Shown here: positions 42,581 to 55,348 of the stretch, piece after piece
How positions within the stretch are numbered: position 1 is the stretch's first letter
Layout of the letters: each line of letters opens with the position of its first letter
Source: Diphasiastrum complanatum
Lineage: Eukaryota; Streptophyta; Lycopodiopsida; Lycopodiales; Lycopodiaceae
NCBI GenBank assembly: GCA_029204225.1
Contig: CM055097.1
Coordinates: 3,690,620 to 3,754,619, forward strand
DNA: 64,000 nt
Direction: 5' to 3'
Translations under genes and position numbers: made by a program
Notes under the pieces: model-generated
Told to the model about the DNA's origin: nothing
The model's input: the letters and a program-made list of their open reading frames with translations, nothing else
Databases searched by the model: none

Positions 42581-43267
42581 AACTAACTCTGATTACCTTA
42601 TGGGCCTCAGTGTCCGGTAAAAGCGCTAGTTGTAAGGCAGCTTTAAACTTTCTGATCTGGCACATAGCTGAGGGTCGTATGCTGGGATGCCAGCGGTATG
42701 CCGTCGGGACCATTCGGTCCATGGTGCCAGCGGTATGCTGTCGGGACCATTTGGTCCAGGAACTGGTTGTCTCCATATCTGTCGCGACTTGTGGTTTTGA
42801 GTGTCCTTTGCATGAACGTGAATGGGTTAAGCTCTTGGGGAACGGGGTCTAACCTGTCAGCTGAGTTGGATGGCTTGCTTGGGTGGAAGTCACCTATTTA
42901 TGGCTGTCCAGTCTGGCATGGCGCCAGGTTGGCTTCCAGCGTTCGTGACGAAGCTTTCAGTTGGTTAAGTCTGATGTAAGTTAGCTTGCTTGGAATGGAT
43001 GTTACTCGTTTGTAACGAAGCTTCGAGTTAGTTGATTTTGATGTATGTCGGACGGCTTGCTTGGAGAGAAGTCACCCACATTGGGACCCCAGATCTGGCA
43101 TGGTGCCAGGTTGGATCTCAATATTGGCTTCAGAACTTCAAGTTGGTTAAGTCTGATCATTGTTGGCGAGTTGGCTGTTTGTATGTCAAGTGGGTTTGGA
43201 CGACAAGAGTTGAAGGCTGAGAAGCTAAGTCATGGTTCCCGGCTGCCTTTGGGATGCCTGTGCTACA
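42581..43267 (+). repeat. 3' LTR of the non-autonomous element
   Basis: The counterpart of 38979-39677. It ends GTGCTACA exactly where the next element's truncated LTR begins. Confidence 0.75.
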
Positions 43268-43736
43268 CAATAGGATTTGAGCTATGCTTGAGAATGATCC
43301 AATAGAATCAAGAAGTGGATGCATCATTGGTCCAATAGAATCAAGAGGTGATAGAAATGAGGTCCAATAATTTTTGAGGGTGAACTACCTCGTGGATCTA
43401 CTAGTCTCATTGTACTTCTCATTTTGTTCTAAGTAATTTGGAGACCAATCAAGTTTTTTAGTCTAAGCGTTTACTTTCTTTCTCTCTCTACTTGAGAGCT
43501 ATTGATTGCATTCTCTCTCTACTTGAGAGTTGGCCTTTTCCATACTTAGTTTTTTTGAGGGAACACTTCCCACATGTGTGTATGTACTTTGGCTTTGAGT
43601 TAATACATGTGGTAGTGTGTTTTTGCCTTTGAGAGTGAGATAGATCTTGAATAATCTAATCTTGATCATTGTGCATTCACACACCTCAGGAGATCTAAAT
43701 CACACTTAGTGGACACTCCACACGTGTGAAATTCAC
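43268..43736 (+). repeat. Truncated 5' LTR of element C
   Basis: Alignment with the 3' LTR is clear from about 43298 (GATCCAATAGAATCAAG) to TTCACA at 43736. About 260 bp at its left end are missing compared with the 3' LTR, cut at the junction with the non-autonomous element. Units of GGTCCAATAGAATCAAGAGG repeat near its start. Confidence 0.8.
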
Positions 43737-43749
43737 ATGGTATCAGAGC
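43737..43749 (+). other. PBS of element C, initiator tRNA-Met type
   Basis: TGGTATCAGAGCC directly follows the LTR end TTCACA. Confidence 0.9.
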
Positions 43750-44491
43750 CGACCTAAGATTACCATACATTTCTCATCATTATTATGGAAATTTTTGCAT
43801 CAATAGTGAGCTACAAAGTGACTAGGCCCATTTTCCTAGCTATCTTGTTCAATCTTGGATAGAGATCAATAGGGCATTGATTGGGTTTGACCTGGTACAA
43901 TATGGAATCAGGTGCTCAGACACATGTGAGGAACATCCAATTTCAATTTGAAAGTTCTCTTTCATGTTTGATCCTAAAATCTTGCTAGATAGCTTGTTTG
44001 AAAGCTAGTTTAGTCAGTTTTTGTAGCAATAAGTTTCATTCCATTTGGTTGAGCCAATCAAAAGTTATAAGCTTTTGAAGAGGAATAGGTAGGGCACCTA
44101 GGCCTGTGTGGACACCTTTAGTTTGATCAAGAGATTGCTTGTTTGATCCTAAATCATAGTTGAATTCTTGTCAATTCTATCTATTTGAGATCTAGACACT
44201 GTTTTGAGATCTTAGCCATTTTGTTTCGTACGATATCATTGTATTTTAGTCAAATTTGGTTTCTTAGTGTATTTCACACATGGTAAGTGTGTTTGATCCT
44301 AACTTTGCCCATACTCCATCATTCAATATGAAGTAGATCTAGTTTTAGAGAGATTGGTAGAGCTAGTGAGAATCATCTCACAGTTTGTTGCAAGATCTTG
44401 CATAGGAGTTGGTAGCACACCATTATTGGATCCTATAGTGAGAGAGTAGCAACATTTTTTGTTCATCACTTGAGTTTTATTTCCACTCTAT

Positions 44492-45787
44492 ATGGCTTCA
44501 ATGGGACCATTCTTGTTGGAACCAAGTGAGAGATTAGCTACTTCTAATTATACAATATGGAAGTTGAGGATGGAGTCCATTTTGCTACTTCAAGATGTGA
44601 TGGACATTGTTCTTGACCTTGAAGAAGAACCTCAAGTTCTTCAAAAGGTTCAAAAATATAAGAAGAGATCTAGGATGGCTCTCCACTACATCAAGATGAA
44701 TGTCTCTAATGAGATATTGAGGGAGATTGGTATTTGCATTACAACCAAAGACGCTTGGGATTGTCTCAAGCCTATCTATGAGGCTAAGAATACCTCTAGG
44801 CTCCTCACTCTTAGAAATCAAATCTTCCAAAGTAGTCAAAAGAGTGATGAGAGTGCATCTAATTATGTTTTGAGAGTCAAGAATATTCATAGGGAGATTC
44901 CATGCATTGGTGACTCAATCAATCAAAGTGAACTAGTCCAAGTCATTCTCAATGGCTTGAGAAATGAATATGTCAACCTTGTCCAATCCTATGCCATTAA
45001 GGAGGAGCTACCAATTTTAGAGGCCCTTTAAAGTGTGCTTATTTCTAAAGAATCAATACAAGACTACAAACTCTCGAGGATGGACAAGCTATCACTCAAT
45101 CATAATGATGGCAAAACTTTATTTGTCAAGGACAAGCACAAAGGGAGGAGTAAAAACCAATATCAACAATCCTCAAGCAAGGACAAAGCCAAATCCAAAG
45201 ACAAAGATGAGGAGCATATGTGTAGCTCCAAGGACTCTTTCTCATCTATTGCACCTTATGATGGAGCCAAGAAATCAATATACACTGCAAATGATTATGA
45301 ATGTCCAATTGAAGGAATAGGGAATATCCCCTTAAATCTTGCATCTTCTAAAGTTCTTTCTCTCACTAAAGTTCTTTTTGTACCTAAGCTTACAAAGAAT
45401 ATTATTAGTGTTGGCCAATTTTTTGATAATGGCCTTGATGTGAATTTCAATGTTGATACTTGTACTATAAAAAAGAATGGCGAGATACTTGCACTAGGAT
45501 CTAGATTTGGAGGCATCTATAAACTAGATCCAAGAGAAAGTGTAAATTCTTGTAATGTTGCTTTTGTGACCAAGCTATCTATGGAGGAGTTATGGAATAG
45601 GAGGTTGGGACATCCCAACCACAAATCCATGCTCTCTATGATCAAAGAAGCCAAAGCTATTGGCTTGCCAAAGTCATTTTCTAAGGATATCAAGCCATGT
45701 GAGGCTTGTGCTATTGCTAAATTTCACAAGAGGCCATTTGCAAGATCTTCTATCAAGAGTAGGCATCCTTTGGAGTTGATCAACTAG
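44492..45787 (+). pseudogene. Element C gag and pre-integrase
   Basis: Gag starts at ATG 44492 (LATSNYTIWKLRMESILLLQ) and is close to full copia gag length, with a UBN2-like body (TLRNQIFQSSQKSDESASNY). TAA at 45029 breaks the frame. A Lys-rich segment follows, but no CCHC knuckle and no DSG protease site remain. The sequence passes to LTKVLFVPKLTKNIISVGQ and then ELWNRRLGHPNHKSMLSM (GAG_pre-integrase). CEACAIAKFHKRPF is the integrase zinc-finger end. TAG at 45786 ends the segment. Confidence 0.85.
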
Positions 45788-46588
45788 GATGTTCATTTCT
45801 CATCATCTATGAGCAAGGGAGGCGCCACTTGCTTTGTAACTTTTATTGATGATCTCACAATATTCACTTGGATATATCTTCTTTCTTCTAAATCTATGGT
45901 TTTTGATTATTTCCTTATTTTCAAAGCTTATGTTGAGAAGCAATTATCATTAAATATTATATCTTTTAGATGTGATGGAAGTGGAGAGTATATCTCCAAT
46001 GAATTCCATGACTATTGTGAGCTTGAAGGCATTAAAAGGGAGTTCTCTTGTGCCTACTCTCCATCTCAAAATGGAGTGGCTGAGAGAAATAATAGATCCT
46101 TATGTGAATGTGCCAAATCCATAAGGATTGAGGCATCTTTGCCAAAAGTCTTTTGGGGAGAAGCCATAAGTTGTGCAAATTATCTTTGCAATAGACTCCC
46201 ACATATTGCTCTTGGAGGAAAGTCACCAAATGAGATCTTATTTATGAAGAAGCCTAAGATTGATCACCTTAGAATTTTTGGATGCATATGTTTTGCCCAT
46301 ATTCCCTTGGAAACAAGGAAGAAATATGATCCTACCTCATGCAAAGGGATCATGGTTGGATATTCATCTACCAAGAAGGCCTATAGAGTCATTATACTCT
46401 CTATCTCAAATGTGATTGAGAGTAGAGATGTTATTTTCCATGAAGAGAAAAAATCCAATTTGGAAGGGGCCGAGATCAAAGAATCTCTAGATGCATCACC
46501 AACTATTGCTATTGAAGACAATTATGAAGTGATGGGGTTGAGAATTGAAGAGGAGTCTCCTCGAATTTTTCACCAAGAAGATCTATGA
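45787..46588 (+). pseudogene. Element C integrase
   Basis: After the TAG, DVHFSSSMSKGGATCFVTFI opens the core with the first Asp. FRCDGSGEY holds the second Asp and NGVAERNNRSLCECAK the Glu, so the DDE triad is intact. IFGCICFAHIPLETRKK and GIMVGYSSTKKAYRV are the C-terminal parts. The frame closes with TGA at 46586 and leads into a shifted linker. Confidence 0.85.
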
Positions 46589-47550
46589 GAGAGAGATCTG
46601 AGCCCAAGAGGCTCTCATATGTTGATAAAGGCAAGCAAGTGGATCTTGATTCCACTAATTATGCCTTCTTTGTTTCTCATGAAGAGCCAAAGAATGTTCA
46701 AGGGGCACTCAATACCAAGGAGTGGTATGATGCCATGAAGCAAGAGTATGATGCATTGATCACCAACAACACTTGGCCACCATCCAACAAGCATGTGATT
46801 GGATGCAAGTGGGTATTTCGAATCAAAACAATCATGATGGCACCATCAACAAGTACAAGGCAAGACTATGTGCTAAAGGATTTTTTCAAATCCATGACCT
46901 TGACTATGAAGAAACCTTTGCACCTCTTGCAAAGATGGTGGCAATAAGAATTCTTATCTCTCTTGCTTGTTTTTTTCAAATGGAAGGTGTTCCAATTAGA
47001 TGTATCCCATGCTTTTTTAAATGGTTATCTTGAGGAGAATATATATATGGAACAACCTCAAGAATTCATCAAGGATGAATCCAAAGTGTGCTTGCTCTTC
47101 AAAAGTCTTCATGGACTAAAGGAAGCACCAAGATCATGGTATTCAAGACTCAACTCTTTTCTTATCTCACTAGGATTTGTTCTTAGTGACTATGGTCCTT
47201 CCATGTATCTAAAGTTTGTTCATATTAATATTGTCATTCTTCTAATCTATGTTGATGACATTATTCTTTGTGGAAGTTGCATCAAGCTAGTTGAAGAAAC
47301 TAAGCTAGCACTTGGAAGTGAGTTTAAAATGCAAGATCTAGGAGAGATCCATTACATACTAGGCCTAGAGATTGACTTTCATGAAGATTATGTTTTTTTA
47401 TGTCAATCTAGATATGCTCTTTCTATGTTGAAAAAATTCCATATGGAAAATTCTAAGAGCATAGATACTCCAATGGAGCAAATTGTGAAAGATCCTAATA
47501 AAGATGATGAAAGATCCTTCGAGGACATCACACTTTTAGGAGTCTTATAG
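46585..47550 (+). pseudogene. Element C reverse transcriptase, frameshifted
   Basis: The RT linker and start (NTKEWYDAMKQEYDALITNN, then ARLCAKGFFQIHDLDYEETF) are split over three frames. The main frame from 46963 has VFQLDVSHAFLNGYLEENIY, SLHGLKEAPRSWYSRL and the intact catalytic LIYVDDIILCG. MQDLGEIHYILGLEID and TPMEQIVKDPNK follow. A frameshift near 47540 cuts off the thumb. Confidence 0.85.
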
Positions 47551-48197
47551 GCTCCTTAATTTGGCTTACCATCACTAGGCCCGACTTGAGCTTTTGTGTG
47601 CACAAGTTGAGGCAATTTATGCAAGATCCAAAGATCCACCATTGGAAGATGGCCAAGAAAATTCTAAGATATATCACTTCATCTTTTGACTATGGTCTAC
47701 TCTACAAAAGTGAAGATCTATCCATTATTGGCTACTGGATTCGGACTTTGCAAGTGATAAGATGGATCGAAAGTCCATAAGTGCCTACACCATATTTCTT
47801 GGAGGAAATCTAATATCTTGGCTTTCCAAAAAGCAAGATACTATATCTCTTTCTTCATGTGAGGTTGAGTACAAAGCACTCACCACAACTACCAACGAGG
47901 TGCTTTGGATCAAGAGATTCGTGCATCAAGGAGGATGATCTACCAATGATCAAATGTGACAATATCTCTGCCCAAGATCTTGCCTATAATCCCATATTTC
48001 ATGCAAGGAGCAAGCATATAGAAGTGGCACACCACTTTGTGAAGGAAAAGCTTATTGGAGGAGAAATCTATTTGGATCATGTCAACACATCCTCTTGTAT
48101 TGCCGATCTACTCACCAAGCCCTTGAGCAAAAGTGTCTTCACCAAGCATAGATCTAATCTTGGAGTAATATCAAGATCAATGCTTAATCTTCAATAG
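47551..48197 (+). pseudogene. Element C RNase H
   Basis: The frame after the shift resumes with HWKMAKKILRYITSSFDYGL and then, in further frames, the SKKQDTISLSSCEVEY block. The last frame reads LPMIKCDNISAQDLAYNPIF, KHIEVAHHFVKEKLI and IADLLTKPLSKSVF, ending at 48195. This is the C-terminal end of pol. Confidence 0.75.
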
Positions 48198-48210
48198 ATA
48201 AATTTTTAGG

Positions 48211-48916
48211 TGTGAAAAATGAAAAAAAGGCTATCTATGTTAGTTGTAGGGGTCTTACACTTTTTCTATGTCAAGCATCTTGGTGTAGAACATTGATAGG
48301 GTCAAAATTGGAATAGAAGGCAAATTGGTCAAATCCACATGTAAAGCCTCTATTGAGCCAAAGTAGTGTAAGTGGTAGAACTTGAGCTAGATATTTTTTA
48401 TAGTTGTTATTGGATGTGTGACAAATCAAAGTTCAAGAGGTCCAATAGAATTAAGTGGTGGAAACATCAATGATCTAGTAGAATCAAGAGGTGGATGCAT
48501 CATTGGTCCAATACAATCAAGAGGTGATAGAAATGACGTCCAATAGTTTTTGAGGGTGAACTACCTCGTGGATCTACTAGTCTCATTGTACTTCTCATTT
48601 TGTTCTTAGTAATTTGGAGATCAATCAAGTTTTTAAGTCTAAGTGTTTACTTGCTTTCTCTCTCTACTCGAGAGCTATTGATTGCATTCTCTCTCTACCC
48701 AAGAGTTGGCCTTTTCCATACTTAGTGTTTTTGAGGGAACACTTCCCACATGCATGTATGTACTTTGGTTTTGAGTTAATGCATGTGGTAGTGTGTTTTT
48801 GCCTTTGAGAGTGAGATAGATCTTGAATCTCAATCTAATCTTGATCATTGTGCATTCACACACCTTAGGAGATCTAAATCACACTTAATGGACACTCCAC
48901 ACATGTGAAACTCACA
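48211..48916 (+). repeat. 3' LTR of element C
   Basis: The 706-bp block has matching TGTGA start and TCACA end. Its right part matches 43298-43736. It begins 14 bases after the pol stop. Confidence 0.8.
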
Positions 48917-49296
48917 ATCTGCTCCATACGATTTTTGAACGTGTTTAGGTGGGTCGAAATATTGTCTACATCAGACATTCTTAATGTGAAGAACTTATTC
49001 CTCAGATGTAACTTGGATGTAACATCCTTGATATATAGAGGGCCGTTAGGATGTCCCTAGTAGTCTGAGCAGCTCAAATGTGGCTGATTTGAGAGTCTTT
49101 AATGTTCAAAGTGATCATGTCAAAAGCTATCTCCATTTGGTGCTGCTGGTTGCATCCACCTCAAGCTTGAGCTCTGTGTCATCAACAATGTCCCACAATT
49201 CTTTGGCAAGTAATACAACTTTCATCTTGAATTTCTAGAGATGGTAGTTCTCTCCATCGAGTTTGTCAATCCGAGATGAACTAGAAGACGGATCCA
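48917..49296 (-). pseudogene. Copia gag N-terminal fragment, minus strand
   Basis: The minus strand starts ATG at 49296 with SSSRIDKLDGENYH, a stop where Trp is expected, then KFKMKVVLLAKELWDIVDDT. This is the standard N-terminus of copia gag. The similarity fades after about 150 bp. It starts exactly at the 3' end of element C, which may have inserted here. Confidence 0.65.
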
Positions 49297-51584
49297 TTCT
49301 GGTGAAGAGAGAGGGATCAATGGTAGAAACAACAATATCAAAATATTGCTAGTTGCACACTTCCAAAACCAATGTCTTGGTAGGAATAAGACTGATAACT
49401 TGCACGAAAAATGTAGATTATCAAACTAGTGGCTTTAATATTGTAAGGAGAAGCACCTTTAAGATACTACTTACAAGACACACGCAAAGGCACGCTCTTT
49501 GCTACAACCCACATGTTATTCGATCAAGCATTACTAATGGGAGAGACATGACATTAGATAAGGACAAGGCAACAACTTGGCACATATTAAGGGGCTATGC
49601 ATTAGGGGTGATCTGGCAAATATGCACAAGCTTCACACATGGCACTACCGACATTATTAGTGTCTTTGCGAATGCATACTCCCAAGTGCGCTTGAGTGAA
49701 AAGCGTTCAAATGATGGACAAGTCTAACCTCTGAAATGCTACTCTACTTGCATTAGGTGAATGAAGGACCCTAGCCATTCGGGACGTGGCTGGGAAGGTT
49801 CCAAGGTGAAAAGCAATTTAATTGCCTTGGATTCAATAGTGAATTTTGAATATTTCACTCTTAGTACAAGCCTTTGATAAGCTAGAAGGCTTACGTAAAA
49901 TAATTCTTGTTCAATCAACTGGTGTTTTAACTCCCTAAAAAATTAATACACACAAAAAAAAAAATGTCTCCCTTTGTAATACATTTATGCTACTAAAATA
50001 AACATAGAACAATCGATTATCCCTTCTTATTTTATATGCCTTCAAACCAAACTCATCCTGTTAACTTTATGTGCCTTCAACACCAAACTAACCTATTGAA
50101 CACAAAAAAGAAGAGAGGCAAGAAAATCTCTATGCCTATTGTTTGTACAAGTTGTATGGAAATAATAAGCCCCCAAGCGGAGAAAGAGTAGCATCATTTA
50201 ATGTTTTCAAATGTCCTCATTCAATAATGCATTTTTATAAGAGAAAGAAATCTAAAACAAGTACTTCTTGTATCACAACAACCTTGGACATAGTGTGTTG
50301 GATTTATGTTGATTTTCTCATAGAGCTTATATTGAATTATGTATCCCATCTAAATTGTCTACTTATATCAATATTTTTCTTTTATGAGTAAGAACATGAG
50401 ATGGTTAAGCTCTTATACATTGTTAGAATAATATTAATTTGTGCTGGATTTGTTAAAAATACAAAATTTGTGTTCAAAAATACAAGGCTAAGTAAGCAAG
50501 ACTTGTGTACTTTGAAAAAGACCGTGCAACTTATGATTTTTTTATTGTTCAATTAGGTGTCATCATGGCATGATCTTAGTGATAATTTTAGCCTTCGTGA
50601 TTTATGTTGGTCATTGGCAACAATTATTATATTTTTTAAACAAATATAAAACACAATTCCAAATCTATAGGCACATAAAGACTCGAATCATACTCAAACC
50701 AAAGTGGTTCACATCGTAGAATGTCACCTTCTCCACCAAGGTATATCTAACTTGGATAATGTTTGGCTATTTTAATAGTACATGAAATAGATTCAAACTA
50801 CATAGGAAGACTCCTAACTTAGATATATTTGGTCTTAAAAAGTCTCAAATCATGAATATAGTCTCAATTTACTTGAATTTGTGTTTTTTATGCTTGCATG
50901 GACACATGCACAAGTGAGGCAATGGCTATTTCCTTTTGGTGAAACTCGCCGTACTACCATTCTCATTGTGAGTTTTTCATTGCAAGGTTACTCTCTCTAC
51001 ACCTGCATCCTATTCCCTAGCACAGGGGAGATGCTATTGGAGATTGATTAGTAGCATCTGCATGGTTGGGTGGTTTGGCTCCAACATATACTTTCCCAAT
51101 CCTTTCAGGAGGTGGGACAAGCCCAAAATGTATGCTTCGTTGAATCAAGCGCAATTTTGTTCATGTTGCACATGCCACTATATTTTCCAATGTGTTGTTG
51201 CCATATTCGAGTTCAGATTATGTCATGCATAATGTGCCAAATGAGATGCTTGGTTTTTTCAATGAACGAGTCCGAGCACATGAGCTACAAGGACGTGGTT
51301 TTCTACCCAAGGGGTCCCTTTAGGTTAGACACCTTACTAAACTTTTCTTTCCATCCATTGTTGAGGCAGATGGTCTTATAAGCACTCGAGCATTAGTACT
51401 GGGCTATGAGAGTGCTGCCTTGAAAACTTATCGAATTAAGGCTATACCGAAGGTAGGAGCTAGTTAGTTTGTCCTAGAGCGTAACATGTGCTAATAGGAC
51501 CTTGCTCTACTACATTTGAATTAGAATTATGTGTACTACCTGTTTGGGAGTAAACCATGCTTGGCTAGTCCAAAAGTGATGGTG
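49297..51584. other. Region without recognised genes
   Basis: Several short frames (about 60-125 codons at 49353, 50143 and 51070) lack recognisable motifs. The sequence is A/T-rich in the middle (49900-50900). The right end may be the leader of the LTR fragment starting at 51585. Confidence 0.4.
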
Positions 51585-52065
51585 CTTATCAGCTTGGATA
51601 CCACTCTGTTGGCGTGTCTAAGTGCAGGCCCACTGAGATATACCAATTGAGATAAATAACGATGACAATTATTGAAGTAATAGAATTTTTGGATTCCTTA
51701 GAAAGTGGAGTTATAGAGCAGTTCTGATTGTATTGATTAATGAGTACCAATGTAGACAACCATAGAGAGAGAATGCAAAAAAAATTAGGCGTCTGAGACA
51801 GTCATGCAATTTTATGATATTTAATATTTTGATATAAAGAAACGCGAAACAATTAGGCGTCAAAGACAACCATACATTCCTTTGTTTATGATACGTGTGG
51901 AAGTAAAGTGAGAGTTAATTAACATTCAACAAGAATGCAATGAGATAGAACAATCACGAATTTGTTATATTCAATTTTGTAATAACAACTATCAAATCAC
52001 AAAACAATTGTGCGGATAAGCGCATGATCCTACTTACAGAAACTAGCTATGCAATTCTAGCCTTG
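51585..52065 (-). repeat. LTR fragment of the element D family, with PBS-like site
   Basis: 51607-52060 matches 57342-57780 in the same orientation. On the minus strand the LTR ends ...CCAACA and is followed by TGGTATCCAAGC (51591-51602), an iMet-type PBS with changes. No coding part follows on the left, so it is a truncated copy. Confidence 0.7.
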
Positions 52066-54534
52066 CATTGAGTTGAACAAACGATCTATTGACTCATTGT
52101 AAAAGTCTCAACAAAAATCAAGAACACTAAAAGCTTTAATAAAGAGAATATCTAAAATTGTCACAATAACAATTTTTAACAAACACAGTTCTTGTAGCAT
52201 ATAGCATAAAAGCAAACCAAAATCTGAAATAAACAAGCCAAAAGCTTAACTAGCAAATATACTCCAAAGACATGTGAGATTAAGAAACAAACATATCATG
52301 AAGAGAATTACAAAAGCTTGCGTCTCTTTAAATACCAGTATGCCTTTGAATTTACAAGACTACATCGTAGTTTGTTGTATCCAAGCTTGCTAGTTGATTT
52401 GTGATGTCGAACACAAAACTTTTCGATTCTATTAGCCACTTTTCTATCTTTAACAACATCTAAAACTTGAACATGAAATTGTTCATAAAAAGACCGCTCC
52501 ACACAATAGTGTTTTCTCATACTAGCATGAGTTCCACAATTCTTTCTAGAGATGGATGGGTCGTGATTGAACACAATATATTTGTATTCAAAAGAGTGGC
52601 CGATCATTGACCATGTGATGTAAGATTATTGTAGAATCCACAACAGAATCTCTACTAATTAGTAGTAGTAGGTTCCAAATATGTAGAGAAGTTTTCAAGA
52701 AATTTGTAGCTTTTTTGGCTGAAAAAAGACAGCACAAAATGTATGATAAGAAGCAAATGGATCATCATTATGTATTTATTGGATAATAAGGCCTGGCATT
52801 TTTATCTATTTATGATTATACAGAGCTATGTGATTATCTTGTTATTTAAACTCAAAGCTTTGGTAAATGTAGCATAGCTAGATGATGATGCTTGAATGGA
52901 AGGCCAATTAGGATGTCTTGAAAAGGTCAAAACTTAAATGCACTGGTAATTAAAGAATTTGGTGAGAAAGGTATATATCTCAAGTATTTTTAAGAGGCGA
53001 AAAGTCTTTTGGCTACAATATAATTTATTTGTCTTTATTCAAGTTTCTATGTGATCTCACTATAGATACACTTGTATCCCTTTTGCATCTTAAGATGTGA
53101 AACATAAGCAGAATCATAATATATCCAGTTCAAAATGATGAAATAATGTCGATTGGATGTGAACGACCTTTTCTATATTGTTAGTACTTGTTATAAGTTA
53201 GAATTGTCAGTATTGTTTTGTTGGCATGTTGCCATGAAGAGGTGGCAATTGTCCTCTTCAAATGTTTCAAGAAGGAGATTATGCCTGTCTCCTTGCAATT
53301 TTGTAATAGGAAATTTGAACTTTGGTTTGCCAAAGAAAAGATCATTTGCATCCAATTGAAATTATTTTAACAATGTGAAATATATAAATAACTTGTAGTC
53401 ATCTTATGAGAAAAGTCACTAGAGCTCTTGAAAGTTGGACGATATATTCAGGTAAAGTTTGGCGAACTTACATTATATATTAAAGATTTAGAAAATAGAT
53501 TGTGCCTATGTGATTCACATCTTAATTCATTTTGTAGACTCTTGGTTTTTCTTGGTTTTTGTCATACTGAAACATTTCTGGTGTATCTACGTATCAAAAT
53601 AAGATTTGCCACGTTATTGAAAATGTTTGGATTTTTTTTATTATATGAGTACATATCCATTGTAGATTTGATGGACTACTCTCGTTATTGTGCCTACAGC
53701 TATGGACCTTAGACTATTTGATAAAAAGCGATAACTACAAACCTATCTATGTTATGCCTAGAAAGTGCAAATCCACTTCACAGGCAGCGATTTCCTCTGC
53801 CTCAGTTGGCTTCTCATTGCCTTAAGAAACTGCCAAAGTAAATTTTTTCATTAGAAATTGGTGCAAATCCACCTGGCAGCCAATGATTTCTTACAAAAAA
53901 TTTGTTTGCCTATTATCTCTGGCAGGGTTGGCGTCTCATAGCCTTAACAAAAGCATCCGAAAAACATTCAGGTCAAGACATTATTTGTAAACCAAATTCT
54001 AAATCAACGAATGCTACAAATAATAATAGTAGTGCTATACAAAAGAGGCAAGAAATTCATAGAATGGCAGAGGTCAATAGAGCTTTGCACATCTTTGTTA
54101 ACCTGAAAGGAAAAAATATAGGAAGCAGGGCAACGATTGAGCTATAAGCCATAGCTTACCTGTAATTAGTAATGCAGAACCTGGATTTTAGAAATTGCAA
54201 CAACAATATGAAAAATTTTGTAAGAGTGTTTCAAACAGCCAGCCATCAATGAATCTGCTCTCTTTGCTCTCCCAACAGGCGTACGATCCTTGCAACAAAG
54301 TTTCAATTTCGTAGCCGTGTTTTCCAACAACCAGCTAGTACCTTTTTCAATTTCCTAGCATCGTTTTCCAACAAACAACTTATGCCTCTTTCACCAGGCA
54401 ATGATCAATGATCAGCCAGGAGTTTTTTGCAACGAGCAACTAGTTTGAGCAAGTGACCCAGTAGTCTTTTCCAATGACAAACCAAAAATGTTTCAATTTA
54501 TTAGTGTCACAGAGCCAGTACTTTTTTTCACAAT
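52066..54534. other. Region without recognised genes
   Basis: A 99-codon minus-strand frame (52308-52607) and short plus-strand frames (53428, 53902) show no family motifs. Near 54280-54400 a phrase with CAATTTC.TAGC.(G/T)GTTTTCCAACAA recurs imperfectly. Confidence 0.4.
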
Positions 54535-55222
54535 TCAACCTCCTGCATATTCACTTTTCTTTGACGAATACGTTCTTGGGACTATGGCTGTTATTTCCTT
54601 AGATGCCACAGCAACGCAGATGAACATGCATGCAATGCAGTGACAACAAGCATTTTCAAACAACAACAAATGTGAACGAAAATCTGTGGAAGCCGCACAA
54701 ATAAAACGATGTGTGGGTGAGATAGCCTTCTCTTTCAGGGACAAACTAGGCTTGTCCTCTTCAAGAGTCACTGAAACCTCTGAATCAGATGTTGATTTAG
54801 TTGTTTTGTGGAGAGGCGATACAAATACAGATGGAGGTGGCATGGAACTACGCAAGAGGACATGTTGACTGCGAAATGTTCTTCGCATTCATTTATAGTA
54901 GAGAAATTTGAAGTGCCAAGGTACATATAGCCAATCTGAGTGTCACGCAGACAACAAGATTCTAGAGCTAGCAGACAAGAAGTTTTTTTTTCCTTCAGTT
55001 CCTGCTTTTTGCTTTTGAACTTTTCTTCCAAAACTTTCAATAGCTTCGTGGCAGCTTTAATGCAGGCAACAATGATGGCCACGCTTCGGAACAGCAGGGC
55101 TGTTTCTCCACAATTGCGATTGATCCTTCAGAAAGCAAATTTGATCTGTTCCTGGCTAGGCCCAGCCCTGGCGCTCTCACATATAGCCACGAAGCCAACA
55201 AGATAGAGACAGTGACACACAT
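54535..55222 (-). CDS. Unrecognised minus-strand reading frames
   Basis: Three overlapping minus-strand frames (55222-55037, 55082-54768, 54888-54535) could be exons or frameshifted parts of one gene. One contains a Lys-rich helix (KLLKVLEEKFKSKKQELKEK), another a Ser/Thr-rich stretch. No domain is recognised and splice sites were not resolved. The start and coding status are unsure. Confidence 0.25.
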
Positions 55223-55348
55223 ATAGTTTCTAATTTGAGATCAACACCCTCAATTGCATTTCAAATTTGCAGCAGGTAAGGTGCAACGTGATAGGCTGAA
55301 CATTGAGAAAACTTTGGTGATGGCATAGGCTAGAATTGTAAGAAGTCA

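Larger units (their letters stand above)
38979..43267 (+). mobile_element. Non-autonomous LTR retrotransposon (paired LTRs, iMet PBS, no pol)
   Basis: LTRs at 38979-39677 (699 bp) and 42581-43267 (687 bp) share a common start (AACT.ACTCTGATTACC) and end (GCTACA). TGGTATCAGAGCC at 39680-39692 is the standard plant initiator tRNA-Met PBS. The 2.9-kb interior has no recognisable gag, RT, RNase H or integrase. This matches the large-retrotransposon-derivative type that would need proteins from another element. The expected TG at the LTR start is not obvious, so the left LTR boundary may be off. Confidence 0.7.
43268..48916 (+). mobile_element. Element C: nearly complete Ty1/copia retrotransposon
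   Basis: It has a 5'-truncated LTR (to 43736), iMet PBS, gag, pre-integrase, integrase, RT, RNase H and a 706-bp 3' LTR with TGTGA...TCACA ends. The zinc knuckle and protease active site are deleted between gag and pre-integrase. In-frame TAG and TAA codons and frameshifts inactivate it. The RT YVDD box is intact. Similar sequences at 38.2 kb and 62.1-63.3 kb belong to related copies. Confidence 0.85.
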
